Below are positions 42,261 to 49,361 of a stretch of DNA of 64,000 bases, one piece after another; within the stretch, counting starts at the first letter, position 1, and each line of letters begins with the position of its first letter. The translations under genes and the position numbers were made by a program. The notes under the pieces are model-generated. The model ran no database searches. It had not been told where the DNA came from and was given only the letters and a program-made list of their open reading frames with translations. This stretch comes from CATOSK01 sp963665735 (GTDB lineage Bacteria > Chloroflexota > Dehalococcoidia > Lucifugimonadales > UBA3495), in assembly GCA_963665735.1 (NCBI GenBank), contig OY762444.1, positions 2,108,001 to 2,172,000 on the forward strand, read 5' to 3'.

Positions 42261-42288
42261 GTAGGGGCGCACGGCCGTGCGCCCCTAC
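42261..42288. repeat. 28-bp palindrome (GTAGGGGCGCAC family)
   Basis: Perfect palindrome GTAGGGGCGCACGG-CCGTGCGCCCCTAC between the capsid and protease genes. Confidence 0.8.
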
Positions 42289-42330
42289 CACGCCGCCGAC
42301 TGTCCCCTACCAAGGCGAGGGCTTTCAATT

Positions 42331-42369
42331 CCCCCTCCCCCTATCAGGGGGAGGGTTGGGGAGGGGGTA
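42331..42369 (+). repeat. G-rich hairpin repeat (family 1)
   Basis: CCCCCTCCCCCTATC/AGGGGGAGGG hairpin followed by TTGGGGAGGGGG, 12 bases from the 3' end of the protease gene. Confidence 0.8.
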
Positions 42370-42380
42370 AAACACCGCCG

Positions 42381-43022
42381 TCACTCTCCCCGCCGGGGGT
42401 AATCCACCCCCGCCGACGCCCGCAGCTCCGCCAGAAACCGCCCCACCGAATACGCTGATTCCTCCGCCCCTTCCGACTGCCGCCGCAACGCGCCCCGGTT
42501 GGCCGGCACCGCCACCGCGCTGACCTCCAACAGTTCCTGTTCCAGGAACCGCAGACCTAGGAAAGCCCCGGTCTTGTCGTCGCGGCGTTCCTCGTAGCGC
42601 ACCGGCTTGAACCCGACGGAAATCCCCCGCTGGTAGTTGCCCCGGTACAGGGCTGCCACTTCCTGGGCGAAAGCCGTGGGCGCAAACTCCATGCGTCCCA
42701 GCAGCCGGTGGGCGTCGCTCCACACCTGCGCCGCCTTGCCGATGGGCGGACGCCGGTGGTCGTGCGCCCACAGAAAGACCGGGTTGCTGCGATAGGCTTC
42801 CAGCAGCCAGCCGTCGGCGGAAATGATGTCACCGTGGCGGTCCACGTCGTCGGTGGAAAGGACGAAGGTCATGGCTCCCGCCGACTCTTCCGACGGTTCC
42901 ACCGACGACGTAGGCATCCACTGGTCCAGAATCGGCGCGTCCCTATGTCCTTTGCGATAGGACTCCAACGCCTCCAACAGCCGCTCCCGCTGCTCTAGAT
43001 GGGTTTCCCGGCAAAACGCCAT
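42381..43022 (-). CDS. HK97-type prohead protease
   Basis: 213 residues from the ATG at 43022, which has GGAAAGGAG upstream; the longer frame to 43055 is not needed. It carries the peptidase U35 pattern: STDDVDRHGDIISADGWLLEAYRSNPVFLWAHDH with the catalytic histidine, and RGISVGFKP with the catalytic serine, then LLEVSAVAVPAN. It would cleave the capsid scaffold domain during head maturation. It is the first surviving gene of the phage module. The portal and terminase genes that should precede it are missing, and a terminator lies in that position. Confidence 0.88.
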   Translation of the reverse strand: MAFCRETHLEQRERLLEALESYRKGHRDAPILDQWMPTSSVEPSEESAGAMTFVLSTDDVDRHGDIISADGWLLEAYRSNPVFLWAHDHRRPPIGKAAQVWSDAHRLLGRMEFAPTAFAQEVAALYRGNYQRGISVGFKPVRYEERRDDKTGAFLGLRFLEQELLEVSAVAVPANRGALRRQSEGAEESAYSVGRFLAELRASAGVDYPRRGE

Positions 43023-43071
43023 AACCGCTCCTTTCCTCCGGCCCCGGAACCTCAATCCCGGACAAACAAAA

Positions 43072-43099
43072 AGGGACAGCCCGCGGCGGGTCTGTCCCT
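43072..43099 (-). terminator. Intrinsic terminator upstream of the phage module
   Basis: AGGGACAG...CTGTCCCT forms an eight-base-pair stem extended by an inner CCC/GGG. On the minus strand the stem is followed by a run of five T residues. It sits about 50 bases before the protease ATG, so it would end transcription from a gene that no longer exists, or attenuate the phage operon. Confidence 0.7.
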
Positions 43100-43269
43100 G
43101 CGAATGGCCCGGTAGTGGGAAGCCGGGCCGGTTGGTTGGCTTGCGCCATCAAAATTAAGTTGTCGCCTGGAAGGATAACGAACAAATAATCTATTGTCAA
43201 CCCCCTAACCGTCAATTTCCAGGACGATTGCAAAGTCGGTTGTGACAGCATTAGGAGGTATTTCAATAG

Positions 43270-43310
43270 TCCCTTCCCCCTTGACGGGGGAAGGTTAGGA
43301 TGGGGGTGAA
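43270..43310 (+). repeat. Family 1 repeat variant
   Basis: CCCTTCCCCCTTGACGGGGG hairpin followed by AAGGTTAGGATGGGGGTGAA. Similar variants are at 52750 and 58048. Confidence 0.65.
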
Positions 43311-43328
43311 TCCAACCGGGACACTTAG

Positions 43329-43368
43329 CCCCCTCCCCCTGAATAGGGGGAGGGTTGGGGTGGGGGTC
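43329..43368 (+). repeat. G-rich hairpin repeat (family 1)
   Basis: CCCCCTCCCCCTGAATAGGG hairpin with TTGGGGTGGGGG tail, only about 20 bases after the previous copy. Confidence 0.75.
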
Positions 43369-43397
43369 AAAACCCCTTTCCCCACCCAAACCCTTCC

Positions 43398-43426
43398 TTG
43401 TTGCCCCAACCCGCCGGGGTTAAAAT
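43398..43426 (+). promoter_or_regulatory. Promoter of the tandem PaREP1-like array
   Basis: TTGTTG (43398-43403), a 17-base spacer and TAAAAT (43421-43426). The first ATG is 24 bases further on, with an AAGGAGAG ribosome binding site. Confidence 0.6.
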
Positions 43427-43450
43427 GGCCGGGAGTTAAGGAGAGAAACA

Positions 43451-43813
43451 ATGCAGCAAACGCCAAACTACCAGCGACGCAGCCGGGAACTTCTAACCAA
43501 GGCGTACCAGGAACTTGACGAAGACTTGGGCCAAGCCTCGGAAAAGGGCTGGGGCGCGGCGGCGGAAATGGTCAAGGCCGTCGCCGAACAACGGGGCTGG
43601 GAACACCGCCACCACCGCCTCCTTACCAACGCCGTCAGCCGATTGCGGCGGGAAACCGGCGACAACGATTTGACCCGTCTTTTTGGTCAAGCCAACGCCC
43701 TGCATATCAACTTCTACGAAGACGCTTACTTCCGGGAAGACGTGGAGTTGTTGCTCCAAGACGTGGAGCGGTTCGTGGACAAGGTGGAATCCCTGATAAC
43801 CCAAGACCCGTAG
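43451..43813 (+). CDS. Tandem PaREP1/HEPN-like protein, copy 1
   Basis: 120 residues, all-helical. The first 58 residues (ending GWGAAAEMVKAVAEQRGWEHR) are nearly identical in all four tandem copies. Residues 59-105 vary, and the last 16 (VERFVDKVESLITQDP) are again constant. The conserved core RLRRETGD...LF...A..LH.NFYED is the PaREP1/HEPN-like signature. A function is not established for the family. Copy 1 has the promoter, and the others follow at a fixed 378-base period, so all four are probably on one transcript. Confidence 0.75.
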   Translation: MQQTPNYQRRSRELLTKAYQELDEDLGQASEKGWGAAAEMVKAVAEQRGWEHRHHRLLTNAVSRLRRETGDNDLTRLFGQANALHINFYEDAYFREDVELLLQDVERFVDKVESLITQDP

Positions 43814-43825
43814 CCGAAAGAGGAC

Positions 43826-44191
43826 ATGATGCAGCAAGCGACAACTTACCAACAGCGCAGCCGGGAACTGCTAACCAAGGCGTACCAGGAACTTGACGAA
43901 GACTTGGGCCAAGCCTCGGAAAAGGGCTGGGGCGCGGCGGCGGAAATGGTCAAAGCCGTCGCCGAACAACGGGGCTGGGAACATCGTAACCACCGCTCCC
44001 TTTACGACGCTGTCCGCAGGTTGCGGCGGGAGACCGGCGACGGGGAATTGATCCGGCTGTTCGACCACGCCAGCGCCTTGCATACGAACTTCTACGAAGA
44101 CTGGGATGACCGGGAAGACGTGGTATCGAGGATTCGGGAAGTGGAGCGGTTCGTGGACAAGGTAGAATCCCTGATAACCCAAGACCCGTAG
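43826..44191 (+). CDS. Tandem PaREP1/HEPN-like protein, copy 2
   Basis: 121 residues beginning with a double ATG after AAAGAGGAC. The start region differs slightly from its neighbours (QQATTYQQRSREL). The variable middle reads NHRSLYDAVRRL, LIRLFDHASALHTNFYEDWDDREDVVSRI, then the common C-terminus. It lies 12 bases after copy 1. Relative to copy 1, the altered residues cluster in the second helical hairpin, as if that face contacts different partners. Confidence 0.75.
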   Translation: MMQQATTYQQRSRELLTKAYQELDEDLGQASEKGWGAAAEMVKAVAEQRGWEHRNHRSLYDAVRRLRRETGDGELIRLFDHASALHTNFYEDWDDREDVVSRIREVERFVDKVESLITQDP

Positions 44192-44203
44192 CCGAAAGAG
44201 GAC

Positions 44204-44569
44204 ATGATGCAGCAAACGCCAAACTACCAGCGACGCAGCCGGGAACTTCTAACCAAGGCGTACCAGGAACTTGACGAAGACTTGGGCCAAGCCTCGGAAA
44301 AGGGCTGGGGCGCGGCGGCGGAAATGGTCAAGGCCGTCGCCGAACAACGGGGCTGGGAACACCGCCACCACCGCCTCCTGAGCCAAATCGTCATCAGACT
44401 GCGGCGGGAAACCGGCGATATGGAATTGGACAGCCTGTTTGACCACGCCAGTTCCTTGCATGGCAACTTCTACGAAGATACTTACGACCGTGCGGCGGTG
44501 GAGTGGCGGATTCGGGAAGTAGAGCGGTTCGTGGACAAGGTGGAATCCCTGATAACCCAAGACCCGTAG
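44204..44569 (+). CDS. Tandem PaREP1/HEPN-like protein, copy 3
   Basis: 121 residues with the common N-terminus. The variable part is HHRLLSQIVIRL, LDSLFDHASSLHGNFYEDTYDRAAVEWRI. It shares the IVIRL, GDMEL, SLHGNFYEDTYDR and VEWRI segments with copy 4 more than with copies 1 and 2, so copies 3 and 4 are the most recent duplicates. The 12-base spacer to copy 2 is the same sequence as between copies 1 and 2. Confidence 0.75.
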   Translation: MMQQTPNYQRRSRELLTKAYQELDEDLGQASEKGWGAAAEMVKAVAEQRGWEHRHHRLLSQIVIRLRRETGDMELDSLFDHASSLHGNFYEDTYDRAAVEWRIREVERFVDKVESLITQDP

Positions 44570-44581
44570 CCGAAAGAGGAC

Positions 44582-44947
44582 ATGATGCAGCAAACGCCAA
44601 ACTACCAGCGACGCAGCCGGGAACTGCTAACCAAGGCGTACCAGGAATTAGATGAAGACCTGGGCCAAGCCTCCGAAAAAGGCTGGGGCGCAGCGGCGCA
44701 GATGGTCAAGGCCGTCGCCGAACAACGGGGCTGGGAACACCGCCACCACCGCCTCCTTACCGAAATCGTCATCAGACTGCGGCGAGAAACCGGCGATATG
44801 GAATTGAGTCGGCTGTTCGGTTACGCCAACAACCTGCATGGCAACTTCTACGAAGACACTTATGACCGGGTAGAAGTGGAGTGGCGGATTCAGGAAGTGG
44901 AGCGGTTTGTGGACAAGGTGGAGGTCCTGCTGACCCAAGACCCGTAG
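44582..44947 (+). CDS. Tandem PaREP1/HEPN-like protein, copy 4
   Basis: 121 residues. The N-terminal half has more silent differences than the other copies (for example around 44640-44700) but an almost unchanged protein, including one E-to-Q change in AAAQMVKAV. The variable part is HHRLLTEIVIRL, LSRLFGYANNLHGNFYEDTYDRVEVEWRI, and the tail reads VERFVDKVEVLLTQDP. The nucleotide divergence with protein conservation points to selection on the shared half. Confidence 0.75.
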   Translation: MMQQTPNYQRRSRELLTKAYQELDEDLGQASEKGWGAAAQMVKAVAEQRGWEHRHHRLLTEIVIRLRRETGDMELSRLFGYANNLHGNFYEDTYDRVEVEWRIQEVERFVDKVEVLLTQDP

Positions 44948-44967
44948 CCACTGCCAACGGTCGGGGT

Positions 44968-44973
44968 TACAAT
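44968..44973 (+). promoter_or_regulatory. Candidate -10 box of the heme-binding-like gene
   Basis: TACAAT in the context GGGGTTACAATGGCC, 38 bases before the ATG at 45012. The -35 region is poor. The same context (GGGGTTAAAATGGCC) precedes the tandem array. Confidence 0.4.
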
Positions 44974-45011
44974 GGCCCGGCAATCCCCAATAACCTGACG
45001 GAGATGACCTT

Positions 45012-45431
45012 ATGTACAGCAAACCCATGCTCAGCCTGGAACAGACCCAAAACGCCATGCAGGCCATGATTGCCAAAGCCACCCAGGAACCCGACCGCCC
45101 GGTGGCTATGGCCATCGTTGACGACGCCGGCAACCTGCTCAGCTACGCCCGCATGGACAACTGCCGCCCCAATCCCCAGACCTTCGCCATCCGCAAGGCT
45201 TACACCTCCGCCCTGTCCGGCGCGGATTCCGCCGTGTACGCCGAGCGGCTCAAGAGCCAGGGCCGCACCGTCGGCGACATGGGCAACCCCAACCTGGTCT
45301 CCGCCCAGGGCGCGGTGGTCATCACCGACCCCGCCTCCAACGCCGTCCTCGGCGCTATCGGCGTCAGCGGCCTGACCGCCCAGGAAGACGAAGACCTGGC
45401 CCGCCTCGGCGTCGAAAACCTGGGCTTGTAA
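45012..45431 (+). CDS. GlcG/HbpS-family protein (heme-binding-like)
   Basis: 139 residues. MLSLEQTQNAMQAMIAKATQEPDRPVAMAIVDDAGNLLSYARMDNC is the family opening, followed by AIRKAYTSAL and GAIGVSGLTAQEDEDLARLGVE. Proteins of this fold include the glc operon protein GlcG, the heme-binding HbpS of Streptomyces and cofactor-related proteins such as PduO-C. The precise ligand cannot be decided here. It stands alone between the tandem array and the ABC exporter genes and has its own leader. Confidence 0.85.
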   Translation: MYSKPMLSLEQTQNAMQAMIAKATQEPDRPVAMAIVDDAGNLLSYARMDNCRPNPQTFAIRKAYTSALSGADSAVYAERLKSQGRTVGDMGNPNLVSAQGAVVITDPASNAVLGAIGVSGLTAQEDEDLARLGVENLGL

Positions 45432-45469
45432 CGACAATCGTTCCGCCCATCCGTCCCACCATCCAACCC

Positions 45470-45497
45470 GTAGGGGCGCACGGCCGTGCGCCCCTAC
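45470..45497. repeat. 28-bp palindrome (GTAGGGGCGCAC family)
   Basis: Perfect palindrome identical to 42261-42288, about 40 bases after the end of the heme-binding-like gene, where it could act as an mRNA end structure. Confidence 0.8.
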
Positions 45498-45701
45498 TTT
45501 GCTATCGTCCTGTTGTGGTTGCCCTTCCCCCAATCCAACCCCGTCTTGAAATCGGAGATACTTCCGGGTATCCTTGGCAAGTTGCCCGACGCTGCGCCCG
45601 GGGTGAAAAAATTCCCCACCCAGGGGCCGGGCCTGCTTTGGCCATGACTTCCTCAACATTTCCTCCCCTTCCTTTTCTGACGCCGCGTTCCGGGCCGGTC
45701 T

Positions 45702-48700
45702 ATGAGTAGGATTCGACTGCTCCTCTGGCTGCTGCCCCGCCACCTCCGCTCTTCCTGGGTGCTGCTCAGCGTTACCTTCTGCGGCGTGCTGGCCGCCGCC
45801 ACCATCATGGCTATCGGCGGCATCTACTCCCGCGCCCTGGCCGAAGGCGGTCTGCATCATGCCCTGGCCGTGGCCTCCGAGTCCGTCCTCAACATCCGCG
45901 TCACCGTACAGAACCGTCCCCTGGGCGTGGCCGATTACGACAACCTGCGCCGGGGCATCGAGGGCATCGTTGACGACCGGGTATCCTTCCTCGTAACCGG
46001 ACTGCAACGCCACGGGCGCACTCAGGCCAATATGCCCCTGATTCTCAATCCCGGCGAAGGCGTTCCCTTCCTTGGCGGGCCGACGGGACGCCCATTTTTC
46101 CTGACCGACTTCCAGCTGCATTCCCGCGTGGTTGAAGGGCGGTGGCCCGAAGCTGAACCTCAACTCCACGCCAACGGGGTTGACCTGGAAGGCGTCGTCG
46201 GCGCGCCGGCGGCCAGGGCATTGGGCATCGAAGTCGGCGACCTGCTCCACGTCGTCCCCTTCCGCAGCGGCCAGCAGCAGCGCATGGAAATAACCGTCGT
46301 GGGCTTGGCCGAGCCGTTAGACCGACAGGAAGCCTACTGGATGGGTTCCCCGCTGTATTTCTCCATCCAGAACTACGGCGACAATCCCCTGGTGCCTATC
46401 TACGTCACCGAGGACACTTTTTTCAACGGTTTGGGGACGCGCTATCCGTCGCTGGTGGGCGACTACGAATGGTTCCTCTTCGTGGACTCCAGTGTTTTGA
46501 CCGTGGACACCGTGCAGTCCACCCGCGACGCCCTTACCGGCCTGGAAACCGACATCAACAAGGGTTTCCCCCGTTCAACGGTGCTGACCCTGCTGGAAAA
46601 CAGCCGCGGCACCGGCTTGCTGACCACCTACCAGCGGGACTTGACCCTGGCCCGGGTGCCGGTGTTCCTATTCCTGTCCCTGGTGGTCATGGTGGCCTTG
46701 TATTTCCTGACCGTGGTGGTGGGACTGCTGGCCCGCACCCGCAGCGACGAGGCCAGCCTGTTGCGGAGCCGCGGGGCCGACACCCTCCAGGTGGGCGGGC
46801 TGCTGGTACTTGGCGAGGCCCTGGTGGTGGCCTTGGCAACGATTCTGGCCCCCTTCCTGGCCCTGGTGGTGGCCCAACAATTCCTGCTGACCACCATCGT
46901 TCCCGCCGGCGCCGAAGGGCCGACGCAAGTGGGCTTGGGATGGGATATGTTCGTACTGGCCGCTATCGGCGGGCTGCTGAGTTTGGGAGCCTTGGCCGTG
47001 TCCTCGGCGGGGTTGTCCCGGCTGGGTATCCTGGAATTTCTGCGGGAGCGGGCGCGTCCGGCCACCGTTCCCTTCTTGCAGCGCTATTACGTTGACCTGC
47101 TGGCCCTGGCCGTGCTGGGACTGCTGCTCTGGCAAGTGCAGGGCCGGGGCGGTTTCGTCAACCGGGCCTTCGATTGGCGCGGAACCGGGGCCGCCGGCCT
47201 GGACTTGGACCCGACGCTGATTCTGGGGCCGGCGGTGGCGCTGCTGGCCGCCGCCTTCCTGTTGCTGCGGATACTACCCCCGTTGGTGCGGCTGCTGGCC
47301 TGGGTTTCCTCCCTGGCCGCCCCGTCCTGGGCCGCGCTGACCTTGGCCCGCATTTCCCGCGACCCGGTGGGCCACGGCTCCCTGGCGGTGATGGTCATGC
47401 TGGCGGCGGCATTGGGCGTCTTTGGCTCGGCCTTCCAGTCCACCCTGTCCCGCAGCCAGCAGGAACAGGCCCTTTACCGTTACGGCGGAGACCTGACCTT
47501 GAACGGCGTATCCTTTCCGCCGTCCCAGGAAGATGCCCGTCTGCGCGAGTTGACCGACATCCCCGGCGTGGTGTCCATCACCCCGGTCTGGCGCGACACG
47601 GTGCGCCCGGTGGAATCCACCGCCGCCCCCACCATGACCCTGCTGGCCGCCCAGCCGGGCACTCTCCCCGAAGCCGGTTGGTTCCGCTACGACTTTTCCG
47701 CCTCGGCCCCGGATATGTCCGGTTTGCTGACCCCCCTGCGTACCGGCTCCGCCAATCTGCCCACGCTGAGCGGCCACCTGCCCACCGGCGCGCCCCTGCC
47801 CGAAACGGCAACTGCCGTCGGCCTGTGGGTCAACGCCGACGAGTTGAAGGGTGGAACCCTGATTCAACCGCCCAACCTGTGGCTGCGGGTTCGCGACCCG
47901 GAGGGACGTTACCGCGCCGTGGACATGGGCGAAATTCCCCTGAGCCAGGACGCCAACCGGGGCTGGGTCTTTTACCAGGCCGACTTGCCCGACGACGTAT
48001 ATCTGGGCCGGCCCTTCAGCGTGGTGTCCGTATTCGTCAGCGCGCCGGCCGTTTCCCGAATCCCGCCGGGCAGCCTTTACCTGGACGACCTGACTGCCTT
48101 GCCCATCGCCCCCGGCGACCCCCGGCAGGGAGTGATTGAGGACTTTGAGAATCCGGGACGATGGGCGCCCCTGCCCCACAAGGGCGACGAACCCGACCGC
48201 CTTACCATTTCCCCCGCCACCGCCCACGGCGGCGACTACGCCCTGCGGTTCATCTGGATTGACGCCCTGGCCGACGACCCCCGCGGCGTCCTGGTTCCAC
48301 CAGGCCCCTATCCCTTGCCGGCCATCGGCGGCCCCGGCCTGCAACCGGGCCAGATTCTGCGGATTAACGCCGGCCGTCAACTGGTTCCCGTCACCATCGC
48401 CGGCGTGACCGACTTCTTCCCCACCATGACCTCTTCCACCCGCCGGTTTGTCATCGTGTCCCTCAACGAATTTAACGACTACCTGCTGCGGGTGGGCGGT
48501 TCCGCCCAGCGGCCCGGCGAGTTCTGGATTGCCCTGGAAGAAGACGTTGACCGCGCCGCCGTCATATCCGCCCTGCGGGATGCGCTGCCCCGTAACGCCC
48601 GGCTGCAAGACCGGGCCTTGGCCGTGGACACGGCGGCCCGCAACCCCCTGGCCGGCGGCGCGTGGAACGGCTTGACCCTTTTGAGCATCGCCGCCCTGAC

Positions 48701-49082
48701 CCTGGCCGTGGGGCTGGCCCTGGGCACTCATGCCGTAGTGTCCGCCATCAGCGGACGGGTGGACTTGACCGTTACCCGCGCCCTGGGTCTTTCCCGGCTG
48801 CAAATGCTGCTGGCCCTGGTCTTGGAGCGGGTGGTGGTAGTCGGATTCGGCATGGCCCTGGGCGGCGTGGTGGGCTACTGGCTTTCCCGGTGGGTCATCG
48901 GCTTTCTGGATACCACCGCCACCGGCAGAGACATCATCCCGCCGGTGATATTCACCGCCCAGGGCGGCATCGTCCTGCTGACCCTGGCCTGTCTGGCCGG
49001 AGCCGCCATCCTGGCCATAGCCCTGGGCGCCGCAACCATCAGCCGCCTCCGCCCCTCTGATATACTGCGCAACATTGAGTAA
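45702..49082 (+). CDS. Large FtsX-type ABC transporter permease, first
   Basis: 1126 residues. One membrane segment near the N-terminus (SWVLLSVTFCGVLAAATIMAIGG) is followed by an extracytoplasmic domain (about 40-310), a first FtsX domain with several membrane segments (about 315-570), a second long extracytoplasmic region (570-980) and a C-terminal FtsX domain (about 985-1120) ending in SRLRPSDILRNIE. This double FtsX layout is that of MacB/LolCDE-type exporters that act on lipoproteins, peptides or envelope lipids. Neighbours at 49362-52745 and the ATPases at 53895 and 55031 complete the system. The substrate is unknown. Confidence 0.88.
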   Translation: MSRIRLLLWLLPRHLRSSWVLLSVTFCGVLAAATIMAIGGIYSRALAEGGLHHALAVASESVLNIRVTVQNRPLGVADYDNLRRGIEGIVDDRVSFLVTGLQRHGRTQANMPLILNPGEGVPFLGGPTGRPFFLTDFQLHSRVVEGRWPEAEPQLHANGVDLEGVVGAPAARALGIEVGDLLHVVPFRSGQQQRMEITVVGLAEPLDRQEAYWMGSPLYFSIQNYGDNPLVPIYVTEDTFFNGLGTRYPSLVGDYEWFLFVDSSVLTVDTVQSTRDALTGLETDINKGFPRSTVLTLLENSRGTGLLTTYQRDLTLARVPVFLFLSLVVMVALYFLTVVVGLLARTRSDEASLLRSRGADTLQVGGLLVLGEALVVALATILAPFLALVVAQQFLLTTIVPAGAEGPTQVGLGWDMFVLAAIGGLLSLGALAVSSAGLSRLGILEFLRERARPATVPFLQRYYVDLLALAVLGLLLWQVQGRGGFVNRAFDWRGTGAAGLDLDPTLILGPAVALLAAAFLLLRILPPLVRLLAWVSSLAAPSWAALTLARISRDPVGHGSLAVMVMLAAALGVFGSAFQSTLSRSQQEQALYRYGGDLTLNGVSFPPSQEDARLRELTDIPGVVSITPVWRDTVRPVESTAAPTMTLLAAQPGTLPEAGWFRYDFSASAPDMSGLLTPLRTGSANLPTLSGHLPTGAPLPETATAVGLWVNADELKGGTLIQPPNLWLRVRDPEGRYRAVDMGEIPLSQDANRGWVFYQADLPDDVYLGRPFSVVSVFVSAPAVSRIPPGSLYLDDLTALPIAPGDPRQGVIEDFENPGRWAPLPHKGDEPDRLTISPATAHGGDYALRFIWIDALADDPRGVLVPPGPYPLPAIGGPGLQPGQILRINAGRQLVPVTIAGVTDFFPTMTSSTRRFVIVSLNEFNDYLLRVGGSAQRPGEFWIALEEDVDRAAVISALRDALPRNARLQDRALAVDTAARNPLAGGAWNGLTLLSIAALTLAVGLALGTHAVVSAISGRVDLTVTRALGLSRLQMLLALVLERVVVVGFGMALGGVVGYWLSRWVIGFLDTTATGRDIIPPVIFTAQGGIVLLTLACLAGAAILAIALGAATISRLRPSDILRNIE

Positions 49083-49128
49083 TCGAATAAAGGGAGCAAC
49101 GAAGTTTAGACCCGTGGAAATCGCGGAA

Positions 49129-49171
49129 AAATCCCCTCCCCCTACGAGGGGGAGGGTTAGGGAGGGGGTGA
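49129..49171 (+). repeat. G-rich hairpin repeat (family 1)
   Basis: AAATCCCCTCCCCCTACG/AGGGGGAGGG hairpin with TTAGGGAGGGGG, in the gap between the two permease genes. Confidence 0.8.
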
Positions 49172-49222
49172 AAACCCCCAAGGACAACATCATTGGGAAA
49201 CGTAACTCCCGCATCAACAACC

Positions 49223-49316
49223 GCCATTCCGGCGGAAGCCGGAATCCAGAAAATCCAGACCCAGGAAGCATCCTTGAGGGCAAGGAGTCCTGGATACCGG
49301 CCTGCGCCGGTATGAC
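49223..49316. repeat. Complete 95-bp composite palindromic element (ATTCCGGC type)
   Basis: Left hairpin ATTCCGGCGGAAGCCGGAAT, spacer with AAGCATCCTTGAGGGCAAGG, right hairpin ATACCGGCCTGCGCCGGTAT ending ATGAC. The total is 94 bases. Confidence 0.75.
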
Positions 49317-49361
49317 GGCAACATAAAGGTCTGCGAAAGCGGGAATCAACCAAAAACGCCC

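Larger units (their letters stand above)
43023..43450. other. Gap between phage module and tandem PaREP1-like array
   Basis: About 430 bases without a gene. It holds the terminator and two G-rich repeats, and ends with the promoter of the array. No remnant of a portal gene was recognised. Confidence 0.55.

Noticed and set aside
43451..44947. Diversity-generating retroelement targets
   Set aside because: The four tandem copies vary at all kinds of bases, not at adenines of a template, and the RT is 38 kb away and of another type.
47274..49349. A 691-residue open frame on the minus strand
   Set aside because: Antisense to the first FtsX-type permease and rich in G, Q and H; no recognisable domain.
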